Below, piece after piece: positions 11,258 to 22,500 of a stretch of 64,000 nucleotides of DNA. Location of the stretch: positions 65,433,319 through 65,497,318 of the forward strand of contig CP136069.1 in assembly GCA_032622095.1 (NCBI GenBank). The letters are read 5' to 3'. The position numbers and the translations under genes were made by a program. The notes beneath the pieces are model-generated. The model had not been told where the DNA came from. It saw only the letters and a program-made list of their open reading frames with translations, and searched no databases. Within the stretch, counting starts at the first letter, position 1, and each line of letters begins with the position of its first letter. Origin of the DNA: Siphonodentalium dalli. Its lineage: Eukaryota > Mollusca > Scaphopoda > Gadilida > Siphonodentaliidae.

Positions 11258-12417
11258 CGTGTGCAAAGAAATAAAGTCTGCAAAAACATCACCACTAAAA
11301 ACAATATGGAGAAATAGATAAGCTGTGTTCTTATTTTTATTATTGATAGTTCTCATCGCGTGTTGTTCAAAATCATTGCATGTTATGTAAACAAAACTGT
11401 TACAGTGATCTGTCAACAAATATCGCTAATCGTGTAGTAAGTTCAAATATTTTAATCACGGTTGATTTTCAGAATATTGTTCAATGCTTTGACCTTTTGC
11501 AATGTTTACCGTCAAGTTTATCCGAATTAACGCTCCCAAATTACTATTTCTTTGGCTTCGGGGGTAAAATGTATTGATTCGAGTCGAGGAACCGACCCAT
11601 CAAATAGGGCAATTAATCGATTCTGATAACTGAAGGGACATTTAAAATATTTTTGTTGTTGTTGGAATCTGATGATATGGGGACCATCGCATCGGATTTA
11701 GTACCTTTAAACTTTGGTATATTATTGGACTATAATATGACTTTTATCGCTATAATTCCATTGTAACACTAATGTTTACATAACAAACTATTTTGTCATG
11801 TATTTCTTGACGATGTTTACAGACATTTACGTTATTTTGCATGAACCAAATTTAAAGGCATTTAGCCCTATTCCCACAATTATTCAGCTAGACGTGCGTA
11901 TGACCAGACGTGACCACTTTTAAGATGACGTTAAAATAGCTTAAAAGGCCCACTAAATTTTCGAAACCCCAGATCATATTATATAAAATATATGCCATAT
12001 TATATACCATTTGAAAGATGAAGTTCAAAACAATGTATTTAATACCAACTTATTGCATGTAATATACTGTGAAAATGTTTTGTACGACGTGAGTTCTGTG
12101 CATTTGGACTGTTCTGCAAAGTCTATTATAACATTTTCAATGGAAGGGGATAACTCTATATCTTAGTTTGAATTATGTTGCATCCTGTGAGTGAACAGGG
12201 GGGGGGGGGTGTTTCTGTGAGTTCAGCTATTTTCTATTACTCTATATATAGGCACATTCGGAGACACAGATGGTCCAACTGGTGATGAATTATAGTATTT
12301 TAATTATATTTTTTGTCATATATTGTTATTATAACCGTATATCAAGGCATTATAACAAGAATCGGTGACTCGGAAATTAAAGGGAGACTTACGCCAATTT
12401 CAATAAATTTCAGGTAA
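11258..12417. other. non-coding stretch with a dispersed repeat
   Basis: No gene seen. Bases about 11398-11790 are related to about 57500-57700 and in part to 63880-64000 (shared phrases such as ATCAACAAATATC, AAGTTCAAATATTTTA and TCGGGGGTAAAA..GATTCGAGTCGA), indicating an old interspersed repeat family. A G-run lies at 12199-12209. Confidence 0.45.
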
Positions 12418-13037
12418 TGGCTGCGGACACACGCACCACAGTAGCGATGGCATAGTAGCTGTGACAATTTATTATGGTGAAGTTTGGTGACAATCGGTCG
12501 TCATATTTCTGTGCCATACTTAGCCATGTTACGCGCTGAGTTTCCGCACAATGAGTCGACTCGACCAATTAACCCATTGCGTTTCACCAAGGTTGAGTTC
12601 TACTCATTAAGTTTTGCTACATTTTATTCACTACGATATATATAATTGCACGATCGATCGTCCAGAATTGTGTTTGACCGTGGCAATCCCTCATTCATTC
12701 ACATATCATGCATGTAGTACGTTTTATTGATATGATCTCAATTCATGTTTCTCCACTTATATTAATTTCATGCGCATTAAGAAAGTTCCCCAATTGCGTT
12801 TTTTATTTTGCTACTCATAATTCCGCTAATATTATCATGTGGGCCAATGAAGCTGTGTCGGAACTGTTGGAGGAAATGCAGCTGCGAGAAAGTATCTGGA
12901 ATAAACAAAACGAACTATACAAGGACCAAAAACAAGAAAAAGGCTGATTATAACGAACCAATTGTCACCAAACTCCACCATAAATAATTGTCACACCTAC
13001 TATGCCATCGCTACTGTGATACGTATGTCCGCAGCCA
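12418..13037. mobile_element. TIR element (MITE-like, possibly PIF/Harbinger-derived)
   Basis: Terminal inverted repeats of 77 bp match at 12418-12494 and 12961-13037, beginning TGGCTGCGGAC. They keep exact register (outer and inner coordinates sum to the same value). It is 620 bp long with a short open frame resembling part of a MADF domain, a module carried by PIF/Harbinger second proteins. I could not confirm a 3-bp target duplication, so the superfamily is an inference. Confidence 0.65.
12837..12947 (+). pseudogene. MADF-like fragment inside the TIR element
   Basis: From ATG 12837 the peptide reads as a Glu-rich helix followed by RESIWNKQNELYKDQKQ and stops. This resembles the first half of a MADF (Myb/SANT-like) domain, in which a LxxxxRxxLWdxxxxxYkdR pattern is typical. 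Only about 36 residues remain. The frame is open further upstream to 12708 without family features. MADF proteins partner transposases of the Harbinger group, so this may be the relic of an accessory gene. Similarity judged by eye only. Confidence 0.35.
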
Positions 13038-13572
13038 ATGACAACGATCTAATATCGAAAATATATATAATGAAATAATTAATTAAAGTCGAATATGTCT
13101 TATGTATAAACGTTCAGGTTAACATGTTATCTTAAAATCAAATAATATAATTTAATATAAATTTAATATATGGCTCCAGTCCATTCTTATCTCCTCGAAC
13201 GGTACGGAATCTGACGAGGTTTGCCGATTGCCTCAGTACCGTAATTATTCGTGGGCACGGCTTAACCCCATACCACTGTCGTATGTGGGGTTATTAATGA
13301 TTTAGTGTATTGTTACGCCACCTATGGTGTTTTCTGTGGTCATGTTCTGGGGATGTCAGTGGAGACATGGAGGTTCTATTTATAAAAATGTGATTAAAAA
13401 TGTACTAGCAATTTCCGTACCGGTTCGACTTTTGCAGGATGTATGTATTCGCTTTCTTATTACACATGCTTTTATAAATCCACTTGTGTTTTACTTGTCT
13501 GTCAACCATGACCTTCATTTTAAATGTTGTTTGAGCTCGAATACGTTCCAGATAAAACCAGGAACGGTCTGT

Positions 13573-13578
13573 AACGAG
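13573..13578. repeat. target-site duplication AACGAG, left
   Basis: AACGAG here immediately precedes the element start AGTAGTAATGG, and the same six bases follow its right end at 52667-52672. Six-base duplications are the rule for Polintons. Confidence 0.9.
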
Positions 13579-13990
13579 AGTAGTAATGGGGGGAACTATG
13601 GCCCAGTACCCCCCAGACATGGGCACTATGGCCCAGTACCCCCCAGACATGGGCACTATGACCCAGTACCCCCCCAGACATGGGCACTATGGCCCAGTAT
13701 CCCCCCAGACATGGGAACTATGGCCCAGTATCCCCCCAGACATGGGCACTATGGCCCAGTGGGCCATAGTGCCCATGTCTGGGGGGTACTGGGTCATAGT
13801 GCCCATGTCTGGGGGTACTGGGCCATAGTGCCCATGTCTGGGGGGTACTGGGCCATAGTGCCCATGTGTGGGGGGTACTGGGCCATAGTGCCCATGTCTG
13901 GGGGGTACTGGGCCATAGTGCCCCCCTGAGGATAGATGTTCCTGTCATTGATGTGACATTTCTGATGGAAAAAATGAAAATGGACTTAGA
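13579..13990 (+). repeat. Polinton left TIR, self-inverted minisatellite
   Basis: About 30-bp units (CCCAGTACCCCCC..AGACATGGGCACTATGG) run in one orientation to a centre near 13761 and then in the opposite orientation to about 13926, so the TIR is itself a large hairpin. A unique tail (GTTCCTGTCA..TGGACTTAGA) completes it to 13990 and matches the right TIR. Long open frames across it are artefacts of the repeat. Confidence 0.92.
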
Positions 13991-14421
13991 ATTATTTTTT
14001 TCAAATGGAAAATCTCACTTTGGAAAATATCAATTAGCTATATAGAGTAGTAGTGTGAGGAAGGATACGGGAGTAAAAATCCTTTGTTAACATCAAAGGG
14101 TTTTCAATATTCCACTTTCAACATCAAAGGAATTCCTCAAAAGATCAAAGGATTCACATTTCACACCTCAGTATTCCACTTTCACACCTCAGTGTGAAAA
14201 TGTGTTTTGATATCACCAAACAAGGAAATGAACTGAAAAACCCCGTATTTTCTATAAGCTTTGATCTCCCCAAACAAGGAAACGAACTGAAAACGCCCAT
14301 ATTTATCAAAGTGGGTCAGTACAGTAATAAATATATTAAGTCCGGTACATCTATATATATATACGTATATATTAAAACCACTAAGAGTTGAAACCGAAAT
14401 ATTTAAACTTTATAAATCTCA

Positions 14422-14655
14422 ATGGATAATTGGACACATCCGTGTACATCATCAGACGGTATAGACACATATCCAGGTAGAACTATTTTGGCGAAAGCTG
14501 TTAAACGATATTATGGAATTCCACAACAATATATAATGAGGAAAGCAGAATTAACCAGATTGATTATGCTACTAATAGAAGAGATACACACATGGTTCGC
14601 TAGGGCATTATATTGTGATACTGAACCTAACTGTAAATGTTATTTCTGCGAATGA
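14422..14655 (+). CDS. hypothetical 77-residue protein (left-arm copy)
   Basis: ATG to TGA encodes 77 residues with a helical middle (ELTRLIMLLIEEI) and a Cys-rich end (CDTEPNCKCYFCE). The copy in the other arm (35342-35575) differs at one residue (Cys to Ser). Its last four bases overlap ATGA with a second small ORF that looks related (ELTRL.. versus EFTRL.., CDTEPN versus CDRQPN). It lies about 380 bp inside the palindrome end. It resembles no family I know. Conservation between arms may only reflect recency, so coding status is a guess based on composition and the tandem relative. Confidence 0.4.
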   Translation: MDNWTHPCTSSDGIDTYPGRTILAKAVKRYYGIPQQYIMRKAELTRLIMLLIEEIHTWFARALYCDTEPNCKCYFCE

Positions 14656-14783
14656 ACAATACAATAATTGAAGAGAAATTCCAAAAAAACTACATAGAAT
14701 TTACCAGACTGGTGACGTCACTCCTTAAAGACATATATGACAGGAACATTATGGTGTGTGACAGACAACCTAACAACAAGTGA
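14652..14783 (+). CDS. hypothetical 43-residue protein, ATGA-coupled to the previous ORF
   Basis: The ATG overlaps the preceding stop (ATGA). The peptide carries EFTRLVTSLLKDIYD and CDRQPN, echoing the C-terminal half of the 77-residue product, so the two look like a tandem duplication. The mirrored copy is at 35214-35345, with one visible Val to Ala change. Function unknown. Confidence 0.3.
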   Translation: MNNTIIEEKFQKNYIEFTRLVTSLLKDIYDRNIMVCDRQPNNK

Positions 14784-14887
14784 TATTTCTAAATCGGGAA
14801 AATATGGAGGAACTATATTCTTTAAAAATAAATCTCAATTTCTATACAACCTAAACTATTGTGTTTGAATAACTTTTCCTATAATTA

Positions 14888-15135
14888 AAGGGGGGTCCGG
14901 TTGTTCACTCGGTAGAGTGTCAGGTGTATTACACCGTCACAGACCGTCCATCGCTGACGAAGTTGGTTCGAACCCCGTGATAGCGAGGGTGACCTGAATC
15001 GTGTATATGGACAAGTTTTTCAGTTGCTTTCCGGGGGTCGGTGGTCTCTACACGCAGTGGAACGATTTCCCGGTGAAATTAAGCCTATGCGTGGTCTTTC
15101 CTCCACCCGTAAAATTGACAACGTCGTGTGTGACC
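14888..15135 (+). repeat. tRNA-derived SINE-like copy (left arm)
   Basis: A-box-like TTCACTCGGTAGAGTG near 14905 and a perfect B-box GGTTCGAACCC near 14965 form an internal Pol III promoter. They are followed by a body with TTTCCGGGGGTCGGTGGTCT and GGAACGATTTCCCGGTG. The anticodon arm does not fold as a proper tRNA, so this is SINE-like, not a tRNA gene. The mirrored copy is at about 34861-35108. Diverged relatives of the body lie near 16640-16830 and, on the minus strand, near 23300-23430. Confidence 0.6.
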
Positions 15136-15681
15136 TAGCGGCAAGAACGACGATAAACCCTAACAAAACAAACACAACTATAATTAAATGGTATAGTGCG
15201 ATTAATTTCGAATGACGTAAACATTGACAAAATCTCTTGATCAAGTGTCTTTTATCAATGGGAGGTATTATCAATCAAGTCAGAGTTTATAAATATCAAA
15301 ACAATGAATATATTCTCTGTGGATCGACTGAATGTTTCGACTAATTTTATTCAATATCGAGCTCGTTATCGCTACACTGAAGACTTCCTATGATCGATTA
15401 CCAAAAGATGAATAAAAACATAATGAAAATCACTCCAAGCGAAAGTAGTTCAATAAATGTTGTCAATATTTATACCACTTGAAAAATAGTCGCACTATAC
15501 CCTTAACCACTATATAAAGGTATGAGGATGCAGACCTCAATAACACGTACTGTTCCAGTCTTAGTAAACTCAGCGTACAATTGCTCCCAAAGTCGAGCAA
15601 TTATACTTCGAAATTGATTTACGACTGGTACTGTTCAAGCCAACAAATGAATGGACAGTCGGATATATGTCAGTCTGTGTA

Positions 15682-15885
15682 TCAAGACGAAGAGTCCGAT
15701 ATATGTAAACAGTAGATCGTGCCACGAATCTCTAATCTGCCTAACGCTCTACGAATGTTAGACAGAGTTGGGACGGACAGACGAATGGCTGTATGTACCA
15801 AATATTCCAGATATGCAATATAATCGAATATCAGACGCGAATACTCAACAACGACAACACTATTTGCTAAATATAACTTACCCAT
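15682..15885 (-). CDS. hypothetical 67-residue ORF (left arm)
   Basis: ATG at 15885 opens a frame with a Leu/Ile/Tyr-rich stretch (DYIAYLEYLVHTAIR) and a basic segment (NIRRALGRLEIRG). The mirrored copy at 34111-34314 is nearly identical. No family recognised; it could be chance. Confidence 0.22.
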   Translation of the reverse strand: MGKLYLANSVVVVEYSRLIFDYIAYLEYLVHTAIRLSVPTLSNIRRALGRLEIRGTIYCLHISDSSS

Positions 15886-15932
15886 AACCAATCACCCGCA
15901 AAATATAGATCACCAACAACCCCGTAATCGGA

Positions 15933-16172
15933 ATGTATCCCATAGCAACTATGTATATGTATAGCTGGCAAGCAGTTAAAATTCAAAATAACCCCGTGAA
16001 GGGTCCGGGTCAAATACGTGATATAAAAAAGGAAATAAGATTAGAAATCGTTACAGTTTATAAACGAGAGGTGAACGCGGGGGAGCTTAGCAAAAGGATG
16101 CGTGTTTTGCAACGGAGCGTGACAAACCTGCTAAACTCCGAAAATGCTATTTTGTCAGTATTAAAAAACTGA
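15933..16172 (+). CDS. hypothetical 79-residue ORF (left arm)
   Basis: ATG 15933 opens a frame whose C-terminal two thirds is a charged helix-like segment (KKEIRLEIVTVYKREV, LSKRMRVLQRSVTNLL). The corresponding frame in the right arm (33809-34015, minus strand) is the same over this part, but the upstream start differs. No family recognised. The opposite strand is also open here, so coding direction is uncertain. Confidence 0.22.
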   Translation: MYPIATMYMYSWQAVKIQNNPVKGPGQIRDIKKEIRLEIVTVYKREVNAGELSKRMRVLQRSVTNLLNSENAILSVLKN

Positions 16173-16483
16173 ACCTGAGTCGTACGTGAACAGTCAGGGA
16201 AGTTTAAGATATGTACATGATGTTTATCCAATTGTGCTAATTCCCTCGAGTAACAATTGAAACCCTCTAATGAACTGACAAATATAAGGTCAAGAAGGAT
16301 AAACAATAAATTAAGTTAGTCCCCAATTAACCCTTATAGCCCAAACTATAGAAAATAGGTCGGAGACTTATACAGAGAGAGAGAAGACATTTCCGATGAG
16401 AATAAATATCTGCGGAATGTACACCCCCCCCCCCCCAAAGATAAGGACGTTATTATAGTCCCTGTATATATCCCAATCATTGA

Positions 16484-17100
16484 ACGCTCTTTATTATTGG
16501 AAAACCAAATATTATAATAATTTACCAGACAAAAAAAGTAATTGTCCGCCTATTAATGAAATTCGAGACAAGGCAAAGTATAATGTTATTTGTGGTAGTA
16601 CTTGACTAAATATTAAATGCAATATAGTTTCGACCTTCACAAAGAGACACGTATAGTACACAGTAATAAACCGTCCAGCAAAGGTGGAGATGCTTTGAAC
16701 CTTGGTGTAGGGAGGGTGATCATAATAGTACATACCAGACCCTTTCAATGAGCTAGAGACTTCTAGACGTGGGGGGTTCTATTTCCCGTAAAATTAACCC
16801 CTTGCGTCGTCGTTCCACCCACCGAGAAACTAACAATGTTACTACAGTCGCTAAGCAGACCCAGAGTGATGGAACGCTCTTTATTATTAGGGACTGGGCA
16901 CTATAAACATTAATTAGCCCAGACAAAAACATTTGCCTATACAAGTTATATGTATATGTAATTGCTGATAATTCTTAAATTTCTATGCAATGTATTGCAG
17001 AATGTCTAGACTAATTGAATATGGTGGGAGTATTTAAATTATTCATGTCTTGAAACCTTTAGACAACTTTAAATTCACCTGTATATAATAAAGAGCGTTC
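16484..17100. repeat. segment bounded by inverted ACGCTCTTTATTATT motifs
   Basis: ACGCTCTTTATTATT occurs at 16484 and 16874 on the plus strand, and in inverse orientation near 17088-17100. The mirrored motifs are near 32887, 33100 and 33495. A diverged SINE-like body (16640-16830) lies between. It could be a small TIR element; boundaries are not proven. Confidence 0.35.
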
Positions 17101-18989
17101 TAATCACGCCGAGTATTTGTGTATAAAGTGCAAAGCACAAGGAATATCACCACTAATAAGTCAATACAACAGTATAAAATAGGTTTATTTTGATTGGTGG
17201 AATAAACAATAATCAATATGTATAAGGTAGATTAATTAAATGCTCTTCTTACAAAACATATCTAATTCTGTTCAAATATACAACAATTGGATCAAGTTAA
17301 CCGTGGAATATCTGATTGTATAGGACCGAATCAATACAACTTTTGAAATTTCACCCACAGCAAGTGGTACCAACCAGAGTTTATACACATGGATCTCATA
17401 ATTGAATTAATATATAGTCTGAATGAATAGTTCTTCAACAGGGGGTGGTCCAGCCTAATCCAATACTAGGTACACAGAGATGGAGAACATGAAATATATA
17501 ATTAAATATATTTCTACGCACACAGTTCATACATTTAGAATACGTATTCATAGAAGCTCGTAATATAATGCACTCCAATTCTGAAATTCCTTTTATATGC
17601 TCAACAATGGTATCATTTCCACAAAATAGCCACAATCTAGCATTCTGAGAACCAAATCGAATCAGTACCTTCCCAATTCATACAACAGAGTAACAAAATG
17701 GAGATATGTATCTGTGTTTGTACAGCATATCTGCAGAATCAAATAACAGACAAGATGGTGCAAACAGCAGACTACAAATATGAGTGACCCATAAGGTGTT
17801 ATTCCTCAAATGTTAAACCTAAATTTGAAATCTATACAACTGAATTTTGTGCACGCTTAATATGTTGTAAAATGTCTACAACCAACAGATATCTTAACTA
17901 AGCTATTTGATCACACCTGCACATACCGATAGACTACTCAGATGAAAACCGATCCAATCAGATCCCGTTATAACGAGTATAAAATATATGTGTATAAGAA
18001 TATAAAATGTAAATCACATAATGGCATTTGGCACAAACGAAAATAGAGAAGTTGTACTGATTTATTTACATGTAATTCCACTGGAATATGAAGGGCTGTT
18101 CGAGTGACCTCTGAAGTCTCGATTACAAACTATGTAATAAATTGAATGAATTAGTAAGTCAAACACAAGGCAATGCCTCGAAATTATAGTGCAAATCAGA
18201 AGTTGGTATTAATCAAAGAACAGTTCTTCTAATCTCAACCTGTATATTTAGTCAGACCTATAGGTACATCTATAGTGTGCTTAAGAGTTTATGGAAAGGT
18301 CAGGTCTAGTTTAATTAATTCAATCTCTGAAAATAAGTTCCATTCTAATCAGACCTATATACCCCACGTGATGAGTAAAAAAACTGGTGAAATAAAATAC
18401 AAATCATATTAAACACTGAAATTTGACAAATAAATGATGAGGAGATACTTATCTGCGTTGGTAACGGATATGCGCGAAATGATGCTCACTAATGTAAATT
18501 TAGTGACGCCAGCACTAGCGGTCCACTCTCAATAACAGATGTAGATAACAATCAAAATATCTTGGTTATATGTTTATACCGGCTCATAATTCACAAATTT
18601 CTGAGGACAAAAGGGCTGTAACTCCAATAAAAATTCATGTACGAACCCGTGATGTGTGTATCTATGGGCGGCCATTCGGTCGGAAATTACATGAAATAAA
18701 AGTTAATGGTGGTTTGTGAATACAATTACAATCTATTTCAAACCAATAGTCTCTATTTTCAAACCAATAGTCGTTCTTTGATTCAATAAGAGACAATTCC
18801 GTGTTAACAGATATAGATTCATAATCAATGTTGACCGATGCAAAATTAATGTTCAATTTTAATTTAATAGCATTCATTGTTCAACTAATATCTAATAACA
18901 AACAATTAATACAGCTTCGCTCATATTCAATAAACGTATATTCCGTTTCAAGAGCCATATTTTCTTGATCAATAGACATATGTCAAACC

Positions 18990-19590
18990 AATAGACGATT
19001 TCCCACGATCAGTGATTATCGTTATCAAACTAATCGACCTTATTGTAAAACTAGTAACTTATTGTATAACTAATAACTAAAACCATAATTAACTTATTGT
19101 AAAACTAATAACTTATGGTAAAATTAATAGACCTTATTGTAAAACTAATAACTTATTGTAAAATTAATAGACCTTATTGTAAAACTAGTAGCTTATTGTA
19201 TAAATAATAACTAAAACCATAATTAACTTATTGTAAAACTAATAACTTATAGTAAAATTAATTGACCTTATAGTAAAACTAATAACTTATTGCAAAATTA
19301 ATAGACCTTATTGTAAAATTAATAGACCTTAATGAAAAACTAGTAACTTGTGGTATAACTAATAACTAAAGCCATAATTAACTTATTGTAAAATGAATAG
19401 ACCTTATTGTAAAACTAATATCTAAAACCATAATTAACTTATTGTAAAACTAATAAATTATTGTAAAATTAATAGACCTTATTGTAAAACTAATAACTTA
19501 TTGTAAAATCAATAGACATATTTCAAACCAATAGACTATTTCCCACGATCAATGATTATCGTTATCAAACTAATAGACCTTATTGTCATT
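18990..19590. repeat. AT-rich degenerate tandem repeats (left arm)
   Basis: Phrases such as CTTATTGTAAAACTAATAAC and TAATAGACCTTATTGT recur many times with variable spacing. The flanks share CAAACCAATAGAC and CGATCA(A/G)TGATTATCG. The same block, inverted, is at about 30394-30994. Confidence 0.85.
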
Positions 19591-22500
19591 CTTATATTTA
19601 ATAGATATAAATTATCACCAATGCACAATTAATGACATTCTATTTCGATCAATGCAATAGGATTCGTATTCAAATCAATATCTAATAGCGGAATCAACTA
19701 TTTCCTAAATACCTTCATTACCCAATTCTCCGACACCCCTGCAAATATGTTAAAAATCTACAGAAACCGGTTTAATTAGTATATATTCAATGCTTTGCAA
19801 TCTAGCACACATAAGTCGAGGTCCCAGATAAGATGTTAAATTGGTATTAATAGTCTATTGTGTTTGGGTAAATTCACTAAAATCAATCTACAACTATTAA
19901 TATTGATCAATAGCATAACAGCTTTTTGTTAAACAAGTCATAGAGGTCGAGTTTAATATAGTACACATACAGAAAATCATCTTTCCAATGTATACAACCT
20001 GATTAAAGTAATGAATATACATGCGATCGAAGTTCCATTGACAAACGTGAAAAAATCCATTCAAGCGAAATGAAAGTACTATTACTGCATTAACTGTGTG
20101 AGTTAACCGACTTCATTTAATGTTGACCAATATTTTGTTTATATAGTTAATATTCCGATCCCATCGGTGTAGTAACGCTGATATAACTTTCACTGAGTTG
20201 AAAATTCATTTAGCCTTTCGTATTGGCATGACTCAACTATAATCAGCAAATCGATTCGCGTGTATTGAATACAACCGATCGATGTTATCATAATGAATAG
20301 GGTAAATATCAAATGAACAATTAAGTTATTTCCACTCGCACACGAACTCTATAACACCATCAAAATAGACATATCCTTTCATTTCCATGATACAGCGAAG
20401 CAATAAACGTATGCTTACGAATACGAGATCAGGGATAAACAATTGTGTTATCGAAAATAAGATGAAGGTCAACATGGTATATGGAAAAGCAAATGGTGAG
20501 GGCTCGTAGTAAGTATGAAATATTTGAAAGCAGGTTGGATGGTCTTAAAAAGTGGTTAAATATCAGTAGAAAAATATAGATGATTGAGTTTGCGAGCAAT
20601 CCGGACTATTATGAGATATACATTCTGGAATTTAATACACGAATTAAATCTCAAGGGGAATAACTGTGAAGTTAAGTACACAATTGTTACTTGAGATGTG
20701 ATAAACAACCAAGCGGTATGTCTCGTGGAACAGAATGTAAGAAGTTCAAGTTTTGTGTCCAACGTGTAGCACACGGAAGAGGAATCATCTAAGCTTCTAA
20801 TAAGCTAATGGTCGATTAGCGCTGTGCAGTCAACGGGGAAAATGGGATTTGTCTGCGTGGAAATGTCATATTTTGATTCAAATCAATTAAGTCTACCCGT
20901 GGTCAAAGTTTGAGCAGCTTGTTATCACCGATCCAATATTGTTTACACGTTTTGCTATAAGGTGAACCTATGACTATCAACGTTTGCGTTTGTCGCCGCA
21001 AAACCATGTGAATATTCTCCATAGCAATACCATAATTAACACAATTATACGTGCATGTGAATAATCCTAGCTATTTATGTGTGGTCACTGTATAACTTGA
21101 CCATAATTGCATAATGATGCTGTTTGACACTATCACCACTCCCCAATTGACCTATATTATGATCGTAGTATACATGCAGTTATAATATAGTGTCCAGTCC
21201 TTGTCCTCACTTATTCTATATTTAAGCAGTATTTTCCCCGAGGTAAAAAATTTGAAATAATTTTAAATCAGTTAAATCCGATTTATAATAATATTAATTG
21301 AATTTGGTACAGGTTGATATAGTTAAATGTCGGAAATATTTAAAAATAATATCAAGCAGAAAGGTCACATGTTCAATGTGGGTAAACCATAGTCCATGGT
21401 ACCTTGCAGCTATTTTGGGGTATTATTTAACGTGGATTTATATCGTTTAAATCTCTCATCTTAACATATCACAAATAGAGACTTTCTCACGTGCATTACG
21501 AAAGGTGTTAATATGTCCCCCGGTAAATATCCAGAAAGCACACACGGCATCGATATTTATTCCATATCTAATTTACCCGAGCCGAAAAAGATCATGTGAT
21601 ATATATAAAGCTGTAAGAATCTGTCAAAGAGCTGTTGAACTGAACCGTAAACAGTCCGTGACAATTTAACCTGGACATTCTATCCCGGTCCATGATAGTA
21701 TAGTCCCATATTTGAACTTTCGACTGGAATCTGTAAAATTCCTAAACTCAAATACATATTCCACTATTATGATATCCGATAAGCATTTAATACATTTCGA
21801 TATGCAAGTTTCGTCATGGTTCACATCGAACGTAGCCAACAACGATTCTTTTTATTACTATTACATCATCTTTACGACGTTATTCGATTCATCGTGGAAG
21901 GGTGTTGGTGTGAATGCTTGTTTGCAGTTCTTTTAATCGAATAATGTTTTGTGTGTGATGATTGGTTGTCCGTCTGTGCGTATATATATATACATGTATG
22001 TGAGAGCTGCGTGTTCAGGTATTGTCTTTAGTTTTCTTTTTATCTCCTCGGTTGTAGCTGGACTCTTATTATCAACTCATTAAATGTTTCTTTCCTTTTG
22101 TTGTCTCCTTAATTTTCTAAGGTGATGGTTTTTGTGTTCAATGTTTCGTATTATAAGTATAACTCTTCAATATTGGAGGAAATAAAGATATATCTAGTTT
22201 GCACTGTTGTCCACTGGATCCAGTCCATAATTCCGGGGACCTGCGTAGTTATTCAGACGTTCTATTATCTAGAACGACTATAACCAATACGAATGCGTCA
22301 AACTACGTAATTTCAATATCATTTTACGATAGATACAACAGTTATCACCCGGAAGATATACTTGTTTTTTTGGAAAGTCCATGCGTGAATTGAAACGACC
22401 ATGCACTAAACTGCCTACTTAGTAATTGGTACAAGTTGTTCAAATGTCTTAAGAATTGTCGATTCATCAAAACAAACGGAATGAGATGTTTGTCTTAACT

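Noticed and set aside
13324-13948. Open frames of up to 201 codons on both strands across the left TIR
   Set aside because: They are produced by the 30-bp minisatellite, whose length keeps frames open; the same happens at 52157-52824. No start context or family.
14888-14990. A functional tRNA gene
   Set aside because: A and B boxes are present, but the anticodon arm and acceptor stem do not pair properly; SINE-like instead. The A-box-like phrase near 25490 has no B-box.
18662-18877. 71-residue ORF in the palindrome arm (and its mirror 31107-31322)
   Set aside because: Composition follows the AT-rich repeat around it and no family features are visible.
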